A DNA stretch of 49,654 bases from Proteobacteria bacterium UBA981 (GCA_002292285.1 DBBP01000033.1:1-49654), one strand, 5' to 3'; positions 1 to 9,442 are shown, numbered from the stretch's first letter. Notes: a model not told the origin generated them from the letters alone. Numbers and translations: made by a program.

Positions 1-1229
1 TGCGTTTCGTTTGGAAATTCAAGGTCCCCCTCGGCATTTTCCGGTAGTAGGTGTTCATAGCGACGGTCGGTCAAAGTGCGCAAAAAAGCAACCAGAGCAG
101 CGATGCGTTGGTCGTCTAGCGGCTGACCTTTGGATAGCAAATCGGTCGCGATATTTTCTTCAATCTCTGGCGCACCCCAGTCGGATCCGGTTTCCGGATT
201 CACAGCGGCTTGCGGGTTCACGACAATGTACTGATTGTAGAAAGCGATCGCTGTTTCGAGTTTCGCGAAGACGCCGTTATGCATATAGGGTGCAGTAACG
301 GCCACATTGCGCAGACTTGGCGTACGGAATTTTCCGCGCTCCGCGGCGGGATGCTCGACATGCGGGCTGGCAGCGAGCCCGGCATCGATGAACGTGCGCG
401 CTGTTTCATTGCTTGAACGCAGCGCCTGGTTAATCGGCAGGCCAATATTGTGGTAACGAAAATCACTGAACGGCTCGAGGGTTTTTTCGCTGTTGGCTTC
501 GAGCAGATGACAATTCATGCAGTTGGTCAGATCGGTGAAAAACAGGCGCCGACCGAGTTCTTCCTGCGTGCTCATTCGATATTCACCGCGTAGATAGCGG
601 TCGTAACGTGAATCGAAAGGCGCGAAGTCCGTGCTTCGTTCGAATGTCGCGATCGCCTCGGTGAGCGCGCGATAGACGCGTTCGCCGTCATCGAATATGT
701 CGCTGCCGAATAAGTCCTCAAAGCGAGATGTGTAATGCGGCTGCTCGCGCACTCGTCGCACGACACTGGCTCGATCTGGCATCGCCATTTCGAGTGGATT
801 CAAGAACGGTTCAGCTGCCTGATCGACGAGATTTCTGGCCCGCCCGTCATGGAACAAGCCGCCTCGATAGCGGCCGTCCGCCTCGCGATAAAGTTCCGGA
901 ACCCGGTTGGCGTAAGCGATCGACGGCGTATTGCGGTCCCCCAGCGAGTGGCCGTCGCTGCCAATGGAGCTGGCACCACCGACCCGGTTCTCTCTACCGT
1001 CGCGCAGCGCGTGAGTGTGTTGATGGCACGACGCACATGACTGAGTACGCTCAAGCGATAAATTGACATCGAAGAACAAGCTGCGCCCAAGTTCGGCCAA
1101 GGCATTATTTGCGAGTGCGACGGGTGTGAGCCCCAGCCAGGCGATGGCAAAACTCAACCCAAGCGCAATTGCTGATGTTCGACTACCTTGGAACGCGTGG
1201 TGATTCTGTGGCGGCAGCCTGCGCCGCAC
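1..1229 (-). CDS. Di-heme cytochrome c peroxidase / MauG-family protein (3' end off window)
   Basis: On the minus strand one reading frame stays open from about 1229 to the left edge. It encodes a signal peptide (hydrophobic stretch ending in VALA), a first heme-binding motif CASCH (1023-1037) and a second, CMNCH (507-521), followed by PYMHNG, the usual region of this family near the distal heme ligand. Two CxxCH motifs with this spacing and the ELGRSLFFD and ELGRRLFF segments that open each heme domain identify the bacterial di-heme cytochrome c peroxidase/MauG family. These are periplasmic enzymes that reduce peroxide or oxidise a partner. The start is uncertain: no ATG precedes the signal peptide in frame, so a GTG at 1229 is chosen; a TTG within the signal sequence is an alternative. 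The C-terminus is missing because the window ends. The family is clear; the substrate is not. Confidence 0.88.
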   Translation of the reverse strand, partial: MRRRLPPQNHHAFQGSRTSAIALGLSFAIAWLGLTPVALANNALAELGRSLFFDVNLSLERTQSCASCHQHTHALRDGRENRVGGASSIGSDGHSLGDRNTPSIAYANRVPELYREADGRYRGGLFHDGRARNLVDQAAEPFLNPLEMAMPDRASVVRRVREQPHYTSRFEDLFGSDIFDDGERVYRALTEAIATFERSTDFAPFDSRYDRYLRGEYRMSTQEELGRRLFFTDLTNCMNCHLLEANSEKTLEPFSDFRYHNIGLPINQALRSSNETARTFIDAGLAASPHVEHPAAERGKFRTPSLRNVAVTAPYMHNGVFAKLETAIAFYNQYIVVNPQAAVNPETGSDWGAPEIEENIATDLLSKGQPLDDQRIAALVAFLRTLTDRRYEHLLPENAEGDLEFPNET

Positions 1230-1382
1230 ACGACGTGCACGTGCGTCCGCCGCGACTGGCTCCGCTGTTATCGCGCGCATAGCACGGGTGTCTGCTGCAG
1301 CTTAATGATGGTTGAAGATTGCCACGCCCATGGCGCCCCCGCAATCGTGATATCGCAGAGTGGGCATGGGACAATGCGGGCT

Positions 1383-2579
1383 ATGAACAATCCTCTGATG
1401 CAACCCTTATCCGGCCTGCGCGTACTCGATTTGACCAGTGTGCTATTTGGCCCCTACGCGACGCAAATGCTCGGCGACCTCGGCGCCGAAGTGATTAAAG
1501 TGGAGGCCCCGGACGGTGATGCGACACGTCGCATCGGGCCTTCACGGAACGTGGGCATGGGGGTCGGCTTTTTGGGTTGCAACCGGAACAAGCGAGGCCT
1601 GGTGCTTGATCTGAAACGCGAACCGGCACGTGCTGCTTTATGGCAGTTGATCGATAGCGCCGACGTCTTCGTGCACAACATCCGGCCACAGAAAGTAGCC
1701 GCGCTCGGCTTCGATGCAAACGCAGTAATGGCACGTAAACCAGATATCGTCTACGGCGCTTTGCACGGCTATCTGGAGGAGGGGCCGTACGCGGGACGGC
1801 CTGCCTACGACGACATTATTCAAGGCGAGTGCGGCGTTGCGGCAGCGTTTCTTGCCCGTGACGGTGAACCGGCCTTCGCACCGACCGTGCTGGCCGACAA
1901 AAGCGCCGGGCTCCTGGCAGCGAACGGGATCACAGCGGCGCTGGTGCAGAAGTTACGTACCGGGCGCGGCGTTTATATGGAAATCGGCATGTTCGAAAGC
2001 ATGGCGGCGTATACCTTGATCGAGCATCAGTTCGGAACCAGCTTTGTGCCGCCACAGGGAGAGGCGGGCTACACGCGGGTTATATCAGCCGAGCGTAAAC
2101 CTTATCGCACCCTGGATGGTTACATCAGCATGCTCGCGTATACCGACAAACAGTGGCGAGCGTTCTGGCGTATTGCCGGGAAACCAGAAATCGCCGACGA
2201 CCCGGGCTACGCGAGTATTGCTGTGCGTACCGAGAACGTCGATCGCCTCTACGCCAGCGCCGGCGAGACGCTTGCGACGCGGTCCACGAGTGCGTGGCTG
2301 ACGGCTCTGCGCGAAGCCGAAATTCCGTGCGGTCCGATTAATACGTTTGAAGATCTACGCAACGACGCGCACCTCGGTGCGATTGGTTTCTTCCGGCCGT
2401 ATCAGCATCCGAGTGAAGGTGCGCTCGAGCTCACCGATACGGGCTTACGGTTTAATCGCGAAGCGCTACCCATTCGCCATCATCCGCCGCAGCTCGGTGA
2501 GCACAGTGACGAGATTTTGCGCGATGCTGGCTTAAGCGAGCAGGACATCCGTGCAGCGCTGTCGGCTGACAACGATTAA
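1383..2579 (+). CDS. CaiB/BaiF family CoA-transferase
   Basis: The 398-residue product is a family III CoA-transferase, moving CoA between carboxylic acids in the cytoplasm. The N-terminus (LSGLRVLDLTSVLFGPYATQ) and the following LGDLGAEVIKVE are the family's nucleotide/CoA-binding opening. The segment AYDDIIQGE carries the Asp at the position of the catalytic aspartate that forms the acyl-anhydride intermediate in this family. The length matches the usual 380-410 residues. The frame is open back to 1188, but family alignment starts just after the ATG at 1383, so the longer start is rejected. It lies divergently from the cytochrome c peroxidase and faces the GST-like gene. The substrate cannot be read from the sequence; a second family member (alpha-methylacyl-CoA racemase) lies 1 kb downstream. 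Confidence 0.9.
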   Translation: MNNPLMQPLSGLRVLDLTSVLFGPYATQMLGDLGAEVIKVEAPDGDATRRIGPSRNVGMGVGFLGCNRNKRGLVLDLKREPARAALWQLIDSADVFVHNIRPQKVAALGFDANAVMARKPDIVYGALHGYLEEGPYAGRPAYDDIIQGECGVAAAFLARDGEPAFAPTVLADKSAGLLAANGITAALVQKLRTGRGVYMEIGMFESMAAYTLIEHQFGTSFVPPQGEAGYTRVISAERKPYRTLDGYISMLAYTDKQWRAFWRIAGKPEIADDPGYASIAVRTENVDRLYASAGETLATRSTSAWLTALREAEIPCGPINTFEDLRNDAHLGAIGFFRPYQHPSEGALELTDTGLRFNREALPIRHHPPQLGEHSDEILRDAGLSEQDIRAALSADND

Positions 2580-2581
2580 CT

Positions 2582-2629
2582 GGCCGGCTGGCAGAACGCT
2601 GCCGCGCGTATCGCTAGCATCTGCCGGCC
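2582..2629. terminator. Possible bidirectional terminator hairpin
   Basis: GGCCGGC (2582-2588) and GCCGGCC (2623-2629) form a perfect 7-bp inverted repeat between the convergent CoA-transferase and GST-like genes. The loop is long (34 nt) and no T-run follows, so a terminator role is only suggested by position. Confidence 0.25.
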
Positions 2630-2645
2630 GATGTTGGTCCGCGTG

Positions 2646-3452
2646 TTACGCCGCGCGCGCTGCCAGCTTCTCGAGGTAAGGTGCGAGATCCGGCGCAAAT
2701 GCCGGGTCGGCACACAACTGCGCGAAGTGTGCGCAGGCGCGTGGAAATAGCTGCGCCAACTCGTCGCCCATCATCGGCGTCAGCCCGAGAACGGTGAGTT
2801 GCTCGGCACTCGATAGCTCATTGCGCATCAAGACCATTTCGCACGCGAAGGAGATGTCAGCCAGGCTCAGCGCCGAACCGGTGATAAACCCTGCGTCGTT
2901 GCCCAGCGCGCCTTCGATGCCGCCAAGCCAATGGTGTAAAGCTTCTCGTGTCGCAGCGTGGATGTCTGGCTGCAATTCTTTTTTCATCAGAGCCAGTAAG
3001 TAAATCTGCGAATCGCGGGCGAAGATAAGATTGACGTCGAGGAAGGCGTCGATGCGTGCGGCGGCGACCGGCGAGTCGCCATATAGCCCATGCCCGTCGC
3101 CACCGAGTCGTGCGACCGCACGCATGATGCTGTTTGATTCAAACACCCCAATGCTGCCGTCTGCGCTGAAGGCCGCAGGCACGGTGCCGTAGGGATGGGC
3201 TGCAAGAAAGGCGTCGGTTTTGTACAAGGTGCCGCCGAATCCGGTTCGCGCTGTACGTGCCGCATGGGCGAAGTCCTGGCGACCTTGTTCGTCGAGTGGT
3301 TTGGCATCGAAATCCCACAACCAATCGGCAAGTTCGGCCGGAGCTGCGCCGCGTACGTCAATCGTCACACCGCACAAACGCCCGGCAATGGTTGCTTTGT
3401 AGATACGCGGATTGGGTTGGTAGGAAAAAATTCGTAACGCCGGCTCAGCCAT
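2646..3452 (-). CDS. Glutathione S-transferase-like protein
   Basis: The 268-residue protein has a GST layout: an N-terminal thioredoxin-like domain and a C-terminal all-helical domain. The segments GTVPAAF and ESNSIMRAVA correspond to the cis-Pro loop and the glutathione-contacting E-S pair of GST N-domains. ALSLADISFACEM matches the conserved N-capping region of the C-domain. It is longer than a typical GST because of an insertion of about 50 residues in the N-domain (around residues 35-75), as seen in elongation-factor-1-gamma-like GSTs. AAGGAG six bases before the ATG supports the start. It probably acts on a conjugate or acyl intermediate in the surrounding catabolic set, but nothing in the sequence fixes a substrate. 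Confidence 0.8.
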   Translation of the reverse strand: MAEPALRIFSYQPNPRIYKATIAGRLCGVTIDVRGAAPAELADWLWDFDAKPLDEQGRQDFAHAARTARTGFGGTLYKTDAFLAAHPYGTVPAAFSADGSIGVFESNSIMRAVARLGGDGHGLYGDSPVAAARIDAFLDVNLIFARDSQIYLLALMKKELQPDIHAATREALHHWLGGIEGALGNDAGFITGSALSLADISFACEMVLMRNELSSAEQLTVLGLTPMMGDELAQLFPRACAHFAQLCADPAFAPDLAPYLEKLAARAA

Positions 3453-3603
3453 GATCGCTCCTTCGGATGCATTGCAGCTCTTTGCACATTATTGCATCGA
3501 CATCGATGGATGACCCGCTCGCAAACATGCGCTAGATTGCTGGCAGGTAAACGTGCCCGGCGACGGGCGTATGACATCAGATATTCAGATTTAGGGGTAA
3601 GAC

Positions 3604-4755
3604 ATGGCGGCAAGCGGACCACTGGTAGGTTACAAAGTTGTTGAACTGGCCGGGATTGGGCCCAACCCAATGTGCGGCATGATGCTCGCGGACATGGGCG
3701 CGGAGGTGATCCGCGTTGATCGCATGACCAAGTCCGGCCTGGGCATTTCAATGGACCCCAAATTCAGCGTGCTCAATCGCGGCCGGCGGTCGATTGCTGT
3801 GGACCTCAAACAGGCTGAAGGGGTGGAGCTGGTGTTGCGGCTTATCGACCAGGCGGATGCATTGATCGAGGGCTTCCGTCCGGGTGTGACTGAACGACTC
3901 GGCCTCGGCCCGGAAGTCTGCCACGCTCGGAATCCTAAACTCGTTTACGGGCGTGTGACAGGTTGGGGGCAGGACGGACCGCTATCAAAGGCGGCTGGCC
4001 ATGACATCAATTACATCTCGCTCGCCGGTGCAGCGTATTGCATCGGGCGCGGGGACCAGCCGCCGTCGCCGCCGCTCAACCTGGTCGGAGATTTTGGCGG
4101 TGGCGGTATGCTGCTGGCACTTGGTGTTGTCGCGGCCCTGCTGGAGGCACAGAAATCTGGCCACGGTCAGGTCGTCGACGCGGCTATGACGGATGGCACG
4201 GCAATACTGATGGCGGCGATTTACGGCATGCACGGTGCGGGTGTCTGGACCGACGATCGCGAATCGAATGTGCTCGATGGCGGCGCGCATTTCTACGGTG
4301 CTTACGAAACCTCCGATGGCAAGTTCATTTCCATCGCTTCCATTGAAGCCAAGTTTTACGAGGAATTTATGGAGCGCACCGAATTTTCGGATGCGAACCA
4401 CGCGGCGCACAAAGATCGCACCCAATGGCCGGCAACGCGAGAGGAAATGGCTGCGCTGTTTAAGACTAAAACCCGCAACGAATGGTGTGAGGTCCTGGAA
4501 GGAACAGACGTATGTTTCGCCCCGATACTCTCGATGAGTGAAGCGCCCGGACATCCGCACAACGTCGCACGCAAAACGTTCGTTCAGCAGGAGGGCGTCA
4601 CGCAGCCCGCCCCGGCGCCGCGCTTCAGTCGAACACCGTCACAAATCCAGAAGTCGCCATCCGGTGATGGCGCGGATACCGTCGAGGTGCTCGATGCGTG
4701 GGGCGTCAGCGGCGCAGAAATAGAAAAGCTCAAAGGCGCCGGCGTGGTGCCCTGA
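3604..4755 (+). CDS. Alpha-methylacyl-CoA racemase
   Basis: This 383-residue protein matches the AMACR/MCR branch of the CaiB superfamily, which interconverts (2R)- and (2S)-methylacyl-CoA esters so that branched chains can enter beta-oxidation. Catalytic positions known from mycobacterial MCR (His126, Asp156, Glu241) align at constant offset with His133 in GHDINY, Asp163 in GDFGGG and Glu248 in IEAKFY. The context VTGWGQDGPL just before the His is also characteristic. AGGGGTAAGAC precedes the ATG. The gene converges on the mandelate-racemase-like gene with a 2-bp gap. Bacterial homologues act on methyl-branched fatty acids, isoprenoids and steroid side chains, which fits the neighbours. Confidence 0.93.
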   Translation: MAASGPLVGYKVVELAGIGPNPMCGMMLADMGAEVIRVDRMTKSGLGISMDPKFSVLNRGRRSIAVDLKQAEGVELVLRLIDQADALIEGFRPGVTERLGLGPEVCHARNPKLVYGRVTGWGQDGPLSKAAGHDINYISLAGAAYCIGRGDQPPSPPLNLVGDFGGGGMLLALGVVAALLEAQKSGHGQVVDAAMTDGTAILMAAIYGMHGAGVWTDDRESNVLDGGAHFYGAYETSDGKFISIASIEAKFYEEFMERTEFSDANHAAHKDRTQWPATREEMAALFKTKTRNEWCEVLEGTDVCFAPILSMSEAPGHPHNVARKTFVQQEGVTQPAPAPRFSRTPSQIQKSPSGDGADTVEVLDAWGVSGAEIEKLKGAGVVP

Positions 4756-4757
4756 AT

Positions 4758-5849
4758 TCAACCGAGCGCGTAGCGCGCGATTGCCGCCTCGTCCCAGGTG
4801 ATGCCATTGCCTGGTCGGGCGGGGATTAGCGCGTGACCGTTCTCGATGACCAGCGGTTCAGCCAGGATTGGGTTGGCCCAGTCCACATATTCGAGCCAGT
4901 GACAGGTCGGCGAGGCGGCCAGCAGGTGCACGCTGATCTCTGGAAATAAATGGCTGGATAAGTCGAGGCTGTGCACCTCGGCGAGTGTGGCGGCCTTCAT
5001 CCAGCCACTCACGCCGCCAATGCGCTGTACGTCTGGCATGTAGAAACTTGCCGCGTGTGCCGCGATGGCTTGCTGCATCTCCGCTGCGCTGCGCAGATTT
5101 TCGCCAATCTGGACTGGCGTTGAGAGCGCGGTTGAGATGCGTGCGCAACCGTCAAAATCGTCGTGTCTCACCGGCTCTTCAATCCAGTACAAGCCTTCGT
5201 CTTCGAGCGCGCGTCCACGTGCCAGTGCTTCGTTGACTGTCAGTGACTGATTAAAATCACTCATCAGCAACACGCTGTCGTCCAGCCGTTCGCGTACCGC
5301 GCGAACAGCAGCGAGGTCAGCATTAAAATCGGCCCGCCCGATGCGCATTTTGAGCGCTTGAAAGCGACCATCGTCGAGTAACGCGGTGGCTTCATCGGCA
5401 AGCGTATCCGGCGCCTGAACCCACAGACCGCAACTGTTATAAGCCGGTATCGGACGCGCATCGGCACCCAGCATCAATGCGAGCGGCAAATTCGCCGCCT
5501 GGGCGTGAATATCCCAGGCCGCCATGTCGAGACCAGCGAGCGCCTGGCCGAGAATGCCGTGACAGTCGAGCAGTCGAAAGCGCTGGCGCAAGCTGCGATC
5601 GAGAGCGAATGGTTCGACTGCCTGGCCAACCACCAATGGCGCCAATCCTTCCAGACAGGTGACCGTTGCTTTCAGCATCGCCTCGCTAAACGCAAACAAA
5701 TAGCAGCGCCCGGTCAATCCAGCGTCTGTTTCGAGGTCGATGAGAACCAGCGCCGCAGCTTCGATGGCCCCGCTTGCCGAAACGGGCGGGCGATTGAATG
5801 GGGCGCGTACGGCACGGGCGTGCAGGGCGGTAATACGAGGGCTGGACAT
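4758..5849 (-). CDS. Mandelate racemase/enolase-superfamily protein with Arg at the Lys166 position
   Basis: The 363-residue product aligns with Pseudomonas mandelate racemase at a constant offset of three residues. Metal ligands fall at Asp198 (SDFNQS), the Glu of WIEEPV and the Glu of IGENL. The general base His is at 300 (SSHLFPEIS) and the electrophilic Glu at 320 (LEYVDW). Spacings 29, 131 and 20 between the key residues equal those I recall for mandelate racemase. The KxK motif, however, reads K167-M-R169, so the Lys that abstracts the proton from the S-enantiomer is Arg. With one base altered, one-sided chemistry (dehydration or a one-base reaction on an R-configured hydroxy acid) is more likely than free racemisation. 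It belongs to the mandelate racemase subgroup; the substrate is unknown. Confidence 0.87.
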   Translation of the reverse strand: MSSPRITALHARAVRAPFNRPPVSASGAIEAAALVLIDLETDAGLTGRCYLFAFSEAMLKATVTCLEGLAPLVVGQAVEPFALDRSLRQRFRLLDCHGILGQALAGLDMAAWDIHAQAANLPLALMLGADARPIPAYNSCGLWVQAPDTLADEATALLDDGRFQALKMRIGRADFNADLAAVRAVRERLDDSVLLMSDFNQSLTVNEALARGRALEDEGLYWIEEPVRHDDFDGCARISTALSTPVQIGENLRSAAEMQQAIAAHAASFYMPDVQRIGGVSGWMKAATLAEVHSLDLSSHLFPEISVHLLAASPTCHWLEYVDWANPILAEPLVIENGHALIPARPGNGITWDEAAIARYALG

Positions 5850-5948
5850 AAGCTGCGGCCTGAACAGGAATGGCCCGGTATGATGCGCGATTTGGCGCTG
5901 GCGAGCGAGCCGCGATGGACCTTAGGCCGGTGCTATTATCGGGTGTCC

Positions 5949-6473
5949 ATGTCGATTCAACGCATCCAGCGTGAGACGCTTATTTCCGGCTCGGGTCGGT
6001 TTCTCGCGGCCGCTTTGATGACGGTCGCATTGCTCGCGGGGGCCGGTTGCAGTCAATCTGGCGAACCGGTGGCGTTATTTCGCGCTGGTCAGTTTGCGCG
6101 CGCATTCGCCTTGTTTGAACAGCGTGCAGCGAGAGAAGACGCTGAGGCGATTAATTTCCTTGGCATCCACTATTATCTCGGCGCTGGCGTCGAGCGTGAT
6201 TTCAAGCGCGCGGCACAGTACTTTCAGCGTGCAGCGTTGAGGCACGATGCGAATGCGCAGCGCAATCTTGCCATTATGTATATGCGTGGTCTGGGATTAG
6301 CACAGGACAATCATCGCGCCTATGCATGGTTTTATCAGTCCTACACTGGCGGCAACGGTAACGCAGTGCAGTACCTGAAAACGTTGTCGGACAATGTGAC
6401 ACCCAACGCGGCCGGTAAAGCGCGTGAATGGGTGGCGGCAGAAATGCGCCAACACGCCCACCATCAACCATGA
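5949..6473 (+). CDS. Sel1-repeat lipoprotein
   Basis: The 174-residue protein starts with a basic n-region, a hydrophobic stretch and a lipobox-like AGAGC, indicating a lipidated, membrane-anchored protein. It then carries tandem Sel1/TPR-like helical repeats: AINFLGIHYYLGAGVERDFK followed by AQRNLAIMYMRGLGLAQD. The repeat unit is about 36 residues and normally forms a protein-binding superhelix. The frame continues upstream to 5505, but that part lies antisense to the mandelate-racemase-like gene and lacks family features, so ATG 5949 at the signal peptide is chosen. It ends 19 bp before the amidase start, so the two may share a transcript. Its partner is unknown. Confidence 0.8.
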   Translation: MSIQRIQRETLISGSGRFLAAALMTVALLAGAGCSQSGEPVALFRAGQFARAFALFEQRAAREDAEAINFLGIHYYLGAGVERDFKRAAQYFQRAALRHDANAQRNLAIMYMRGLGLAQDNHRAYAWFYQSYTGGNGNAVQYLKTLSDNVTPNAAGKAREWVAAEMRQHAHHQP

Positions 6474-6492
6474 GTACACCCGGGGTAACAGC

Positions 6493-7911
6493 ATGAGTCA
6501 GAGCGCCGACGAACTGTGTTTTCTGCCCGCGACTGAGCTCGCAGCAGCCCTGCAGGGCCGCGACATCTCGGCCTCAGAAGTGCTTGAAACTTTTCTCACA
6601 CGCATCGAACGAGTGAATCCGTCGCTCAACGCTATTGTCACTGTCGTAGCCGAGCAGGCCCGCAAGCGCGCGGCCGAACTCGACCAACTGCAACCAGACG
6701 CACGAGCACGCCCGTTGCACGGTATTCCGATCGCCGTGAAAGACCTGACCTTAACGCGCAATATCCGCACCACGATGGGGTCGCCCATCTATCGCGATTT
6801 CGTGCCCGACATTGATGAACTGTTTGTCGCGCGCCTGCGCGAGGCCGGTGCCGTCGTCATCGGGAAAACGAATACGCCCGAGTTCGGCGCTGGCTCACAA
6901 ACGTTTAACACGGTGTTTGGGGCGACGTGTAATCCCTATGACCCGACAAAAACTTGTGGTGGTTCCAGTGGCGGCGCAGCTGTCGCCCTGGCGAGCAGAA
7001 TGTTGCCGCTTGCAGACGGCAGTGATCTGGGCGGCTCGCTGCGCAATCCGGCGTCTTTCTGCAACGTCGTTGGCCTGCGCCCATCGCCCGGACGCGTACC
7101 GTCGTGGCCAAAACAATTCTCGAGCGACCCGCTGGCGGTGCATGGGCCGATGGCCCGCTCAGTCGACGATGTTGCCCTGTTGCTATCCGTCATGGCGGGC
7201 CCGGACGCGCGTGTACCCATTTCATTGTCCGAGCCCGGCAATACCTTTGCGCAGGCACTCGAGGCTGATGTGCGTGGCGCGCGGATCGCGTTTAGCCCCG
7301 GTCTCGGCAACTACGCGATCGACCCACGTGTAAGCGAGGTGCTGGAAGCCACCTTGCCGATATTCACCGGTCTGGGTTGTTCGGTACAACACACGCAGCC
7401 GGACCTAGCTGCGGCAGATGACATTTTTCGTGTTTTGCGGGCGTGGATGTTCGCGGCCAAGTCGCGCGACGATTACGACGCACATCGCGACAAAATGAAA
7501 GACACGCTGGTGTGGAATATCGAACAAGGATTGCAGCTCACTGCTGCCGATGTTGCGGCGGCGGAAAGCAAGCGCAGCCAGTTACTGGGCGAGGTCGCGG
7601 GTTTCTTCGAGCAGCATGATTTCCTGGTTTGCGCGGCAGCGCAGGTGCCGCCCTTTGCTATTGAGCAGGAGTGGGTCGAGGAAATAAATGGCATCAAAAT
7701 GGCCACCTACCTCGACTGGATGGGTGTGTGTTATGCGATCACCGTGACGGGCTTGCCCGCCATTTCCGTGCCGGCTGGATTTACTGCAGACGGGTTACCG
7801 GTAGGCGTGCAAATTGTCGCCCGTCGCGGGGAAGATTTAGCCTTACTCCAATTCGCGCGTGCGTTCGAACAGGCGACCCGATTCGCAGACCGACGCCCGC
7901 CTGTTCAGTAA
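6493..7911 (+). CDS. Amidase-signature hydrolase
   Basis: This 472-residue cytoplasmic enzyme has the Ser-cisSer-Lys triad of the amidase signature family: Lys83 in AVKDLT, the Ser pair in the GGSSGG loop (158-159), and nucleophile Ser182 in DLGGSLRNPA. The family hydrolyses carboxamides; some members act in Glu-tRNA amidation, but no gatC or gatB is nearby, so a stand-alone catabolic amidase is likely. GGGGT lies upstream of the ATG at 6493; the frame extends back to 6424 but overlaps the lipoprotein gene. It converges on the P450 gene across a 92-bp gap in which I see nothing else. The substrate is not predictable. Confidence 0.92.
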   Translation: MSQSADELCFLPATELAAALQGRDISASEVLETFLTRIERVNPSLNAIVTVVAEQARKRAAELDQLQPDARARPLHGIPIAVKDLTLTRNIRTTMGSPIYRDFVPDIDELFVARLREAGAVVIGKTNTPEFGAGSQTFNTVFGATCNPYDPTKTCGGSSGGAAVALASRMLPLADGSDLGGSLRNPASFCNVVGLRPSPGRVPSWPKQFSSDPLAVHGPMARSVDDVALLLSVMAGPDARVPISLSEPGNTFAQALEADVRGARIAFSPGLGNYAIDPRVSEVLEATLPIFTGLGCSVQHTQPDLAAADDIFRVLRAWMFAAKSRDDYDAHRDKMKDTLVWNIEQGLQLTAADVAAAESKRSQLLGEVAGFFEQHDFLVCAAAQVPPFAIEQEWVEEINGIKMATYLDWMGVCYAITVTGLPAISVPAGFTADGLPVGVQIVARRGEDLALLQFARAFEQATRFADRRPPVQ

Positions 7912-8003
7912 GCACGAAAGCGACTATCGCGATATGACGCAGCAGGCGTATGAGTTGAGAGCTGATTTGTCTCGTTGAGTGTCGGTCGCGCCCACCGAGC
8001 CGA

Positions 8004-9356
8004 CTACCTTGGTTTGACTGTAACCGGCATACCAAAACGGGTCTTCAGTGTCACCACTGCTTCGGGAATCACCGGATGCCCGGCCACCGGGGTCACGCGA
8101 AATTGCTGAATTAATTGCGCCAACACGAGTTGGACTTCGAGCATGGCCATGCTGGCGCCGATACAAGCCCGTGGTCCTGCTGCGAACGGCAGGTAAGCAT
8201 AGGAGTGGCGCGACTTGCCACTGCCTGGCGCGAAGCGGTCGGGGTCAAAGCGTTCGGGCTCGGACCAGAATTCGGGATGGCGATGCAACACGTGCATGGT
8301 GATCGCCAGATAACTGTTGGCAGGGACGTGAAAGCCGCCAAACTCCGAGTCCTCGCTGCTGCGTCGCGCGATGCCCCAAACTGGCGGGTAAATGCGCATC
8401 GACTCCTGCACGACCTGCTTTAGATAAGGCAGATTCGCCAAATCGGCGCTCGTCGCAGGGCGGCCACCAAGAACCTGATCGAGTTCGGCGAGCAGCCGTT
8501 GTTCAATCTCCGGATGCTGGGAGAGCAGGTAGAAAGTCCAGGTCAGGGAGGTTGCGGAAGTCTCGTGGCCGGCGAGCATGAGCGTGATGATTTCATCGCG
8601 GATCTGATCAGCATCCATACCGAGACCGCTGTCCTCGTCGCGGGCCGCGAGGAGGTGGTCGACGATGTCCGGTTCGCCTTCCGCATTCGTACCATGCGCC
8701 GCAACCAGCCCGTCGACGATTTCGTGCAGCCGCGCTTTGGTATGCAGGAAGCGGCGATTGCTCGGCAGGGGGATGCGCGGGTACATGGTCAGCAGCGCAC
8801 TCAAGCGCAGTGGGTGCTGATTGAGTTCATTCAGAAAGCCGACCATTTCATCGGCGACCTCGTCAATCTCGGCACCGAACAAGGTGCGACTAACGACCTG
8901 AAACGCGACCCGACTCATATCCAAATCGAGTCGTACCGGATCCTCGCCAGCGGCCCGCCAGCGCTCTGCTGTGAGGGCCGTCATGTCGTTGATGACCGTG
9001 TCGAATTTATTGATGTGCCGATTGGCGAACACGGGCTGCATCAAGCGTCGCTGATGGGCCCAATCCGGCCCGTCGTTGGTCACCAACCCTTTGCCGAGGG
9101 TACCGGCAATGACCCGGTAATCGATAGTTTTCTTGGTGTAGTCCGGCCACGCCTTGGTCAGTACCTGACGGACGAACTCAGGATGATTGAGGCAATAGAC
9201 GGTAAAAAAGCCGCGAAAGCGCAGGATGTCGCCGTGCGCACGATACAGATCGAGCAAGAAGTCAGGCGGGCTCTGCTTAAAGCCGCGCAAGGAGCTACGC
9301 CACGACGCCATTGGCGGCAGCGGTAGCTGACTCACAACAGGACTATGTGCGGACAT
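8004..9356 (-). CDS. Cytochrome P450
   Basis: The 450-residue protein has the P450 hallmarks in order: the I-helix oxygen-binding motif AGHETS (about 262-267), the K-helix ExxR in ESMRIYPP, the FDPDRF segment, and the heme-thiolate loop FAAGPRACIG with the ligand Cys near residue 398. There is no N-terminal membrane anchor, so it is a soluble bacterial enzyme that needs separate ferredoxin and reductase partners, none of which are in the window. Its I-helix and heme loop look more like the CYP4/CYP102-type group than the second P450 at 47.7 kb. Members often hydroxylate fatty acids or terpenoids. The assignment as P450 is firm; the reaction is inferred only loosely. Confidence 0.95.
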   Translation of the reverse strand: MSAHSPVVSQLPLPPMASWRSSLRGFKQSPPDFLLDLYRAHGDILRFRGFFTVYCLNHPEFVRQVLTKAWPDYTKKTIDYRVIAGTLGKGLVTNDGPDWAHQRRLMQPVFANRHINKFDTVINDMTALTAERWRAAGEDPVRLDLDMSRVAFQVVSRTLFGAEIDEVADEMVGFLNELNQHPLRLSALLTMYPRIPLPSNRRFLHTKARLHEIVDGLVAAHGTNAEGEPDIVDHLLAARDEDSGLGMDADQIRDEIITLMLAGHETSATSLTWTFYLLSQHPEIEQRLLAELDQVLGGRPATSADLANLPYLKQVVQESMRIYPPVWGIARRSSEDSEFGGFHVPANSYLAITMHVLHRHPEFWSEPERFDPDRFAPGSGKSRHSYAYLPFAAGPRACIGASMAMLEVQLVLAQLIQQFRVTPVAGHPVIPEAVVTLKTRFGMPVTVKPR

Positions 9357-9442
9357 CGACAGACATCGGTTTTACGACCTTATTTTTAATGACGGGGCAC
9401 GACAGCATCCACGCGTGCCGCGTCCCCTATTTGTACGCGCTG

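Noticed and set aside
1188..1382. Longer CoA-transferase start adding 65 residues
   Set aside because: The added part has no family similarity and overlaps the cytochrome c peroxidase start region; the family begins right after ATG 1383.
3985..4560. 191-codon antisense frame inside the racemase gene
   Set aside because: It is a shadow of a GC-rich gene with firm catalytic residues; the translation shows no family features.
8499..9326. 275-codon plus-strand frame
   Set aside because: It is antisense to the P450 gene, whose motifs are unambiguous.
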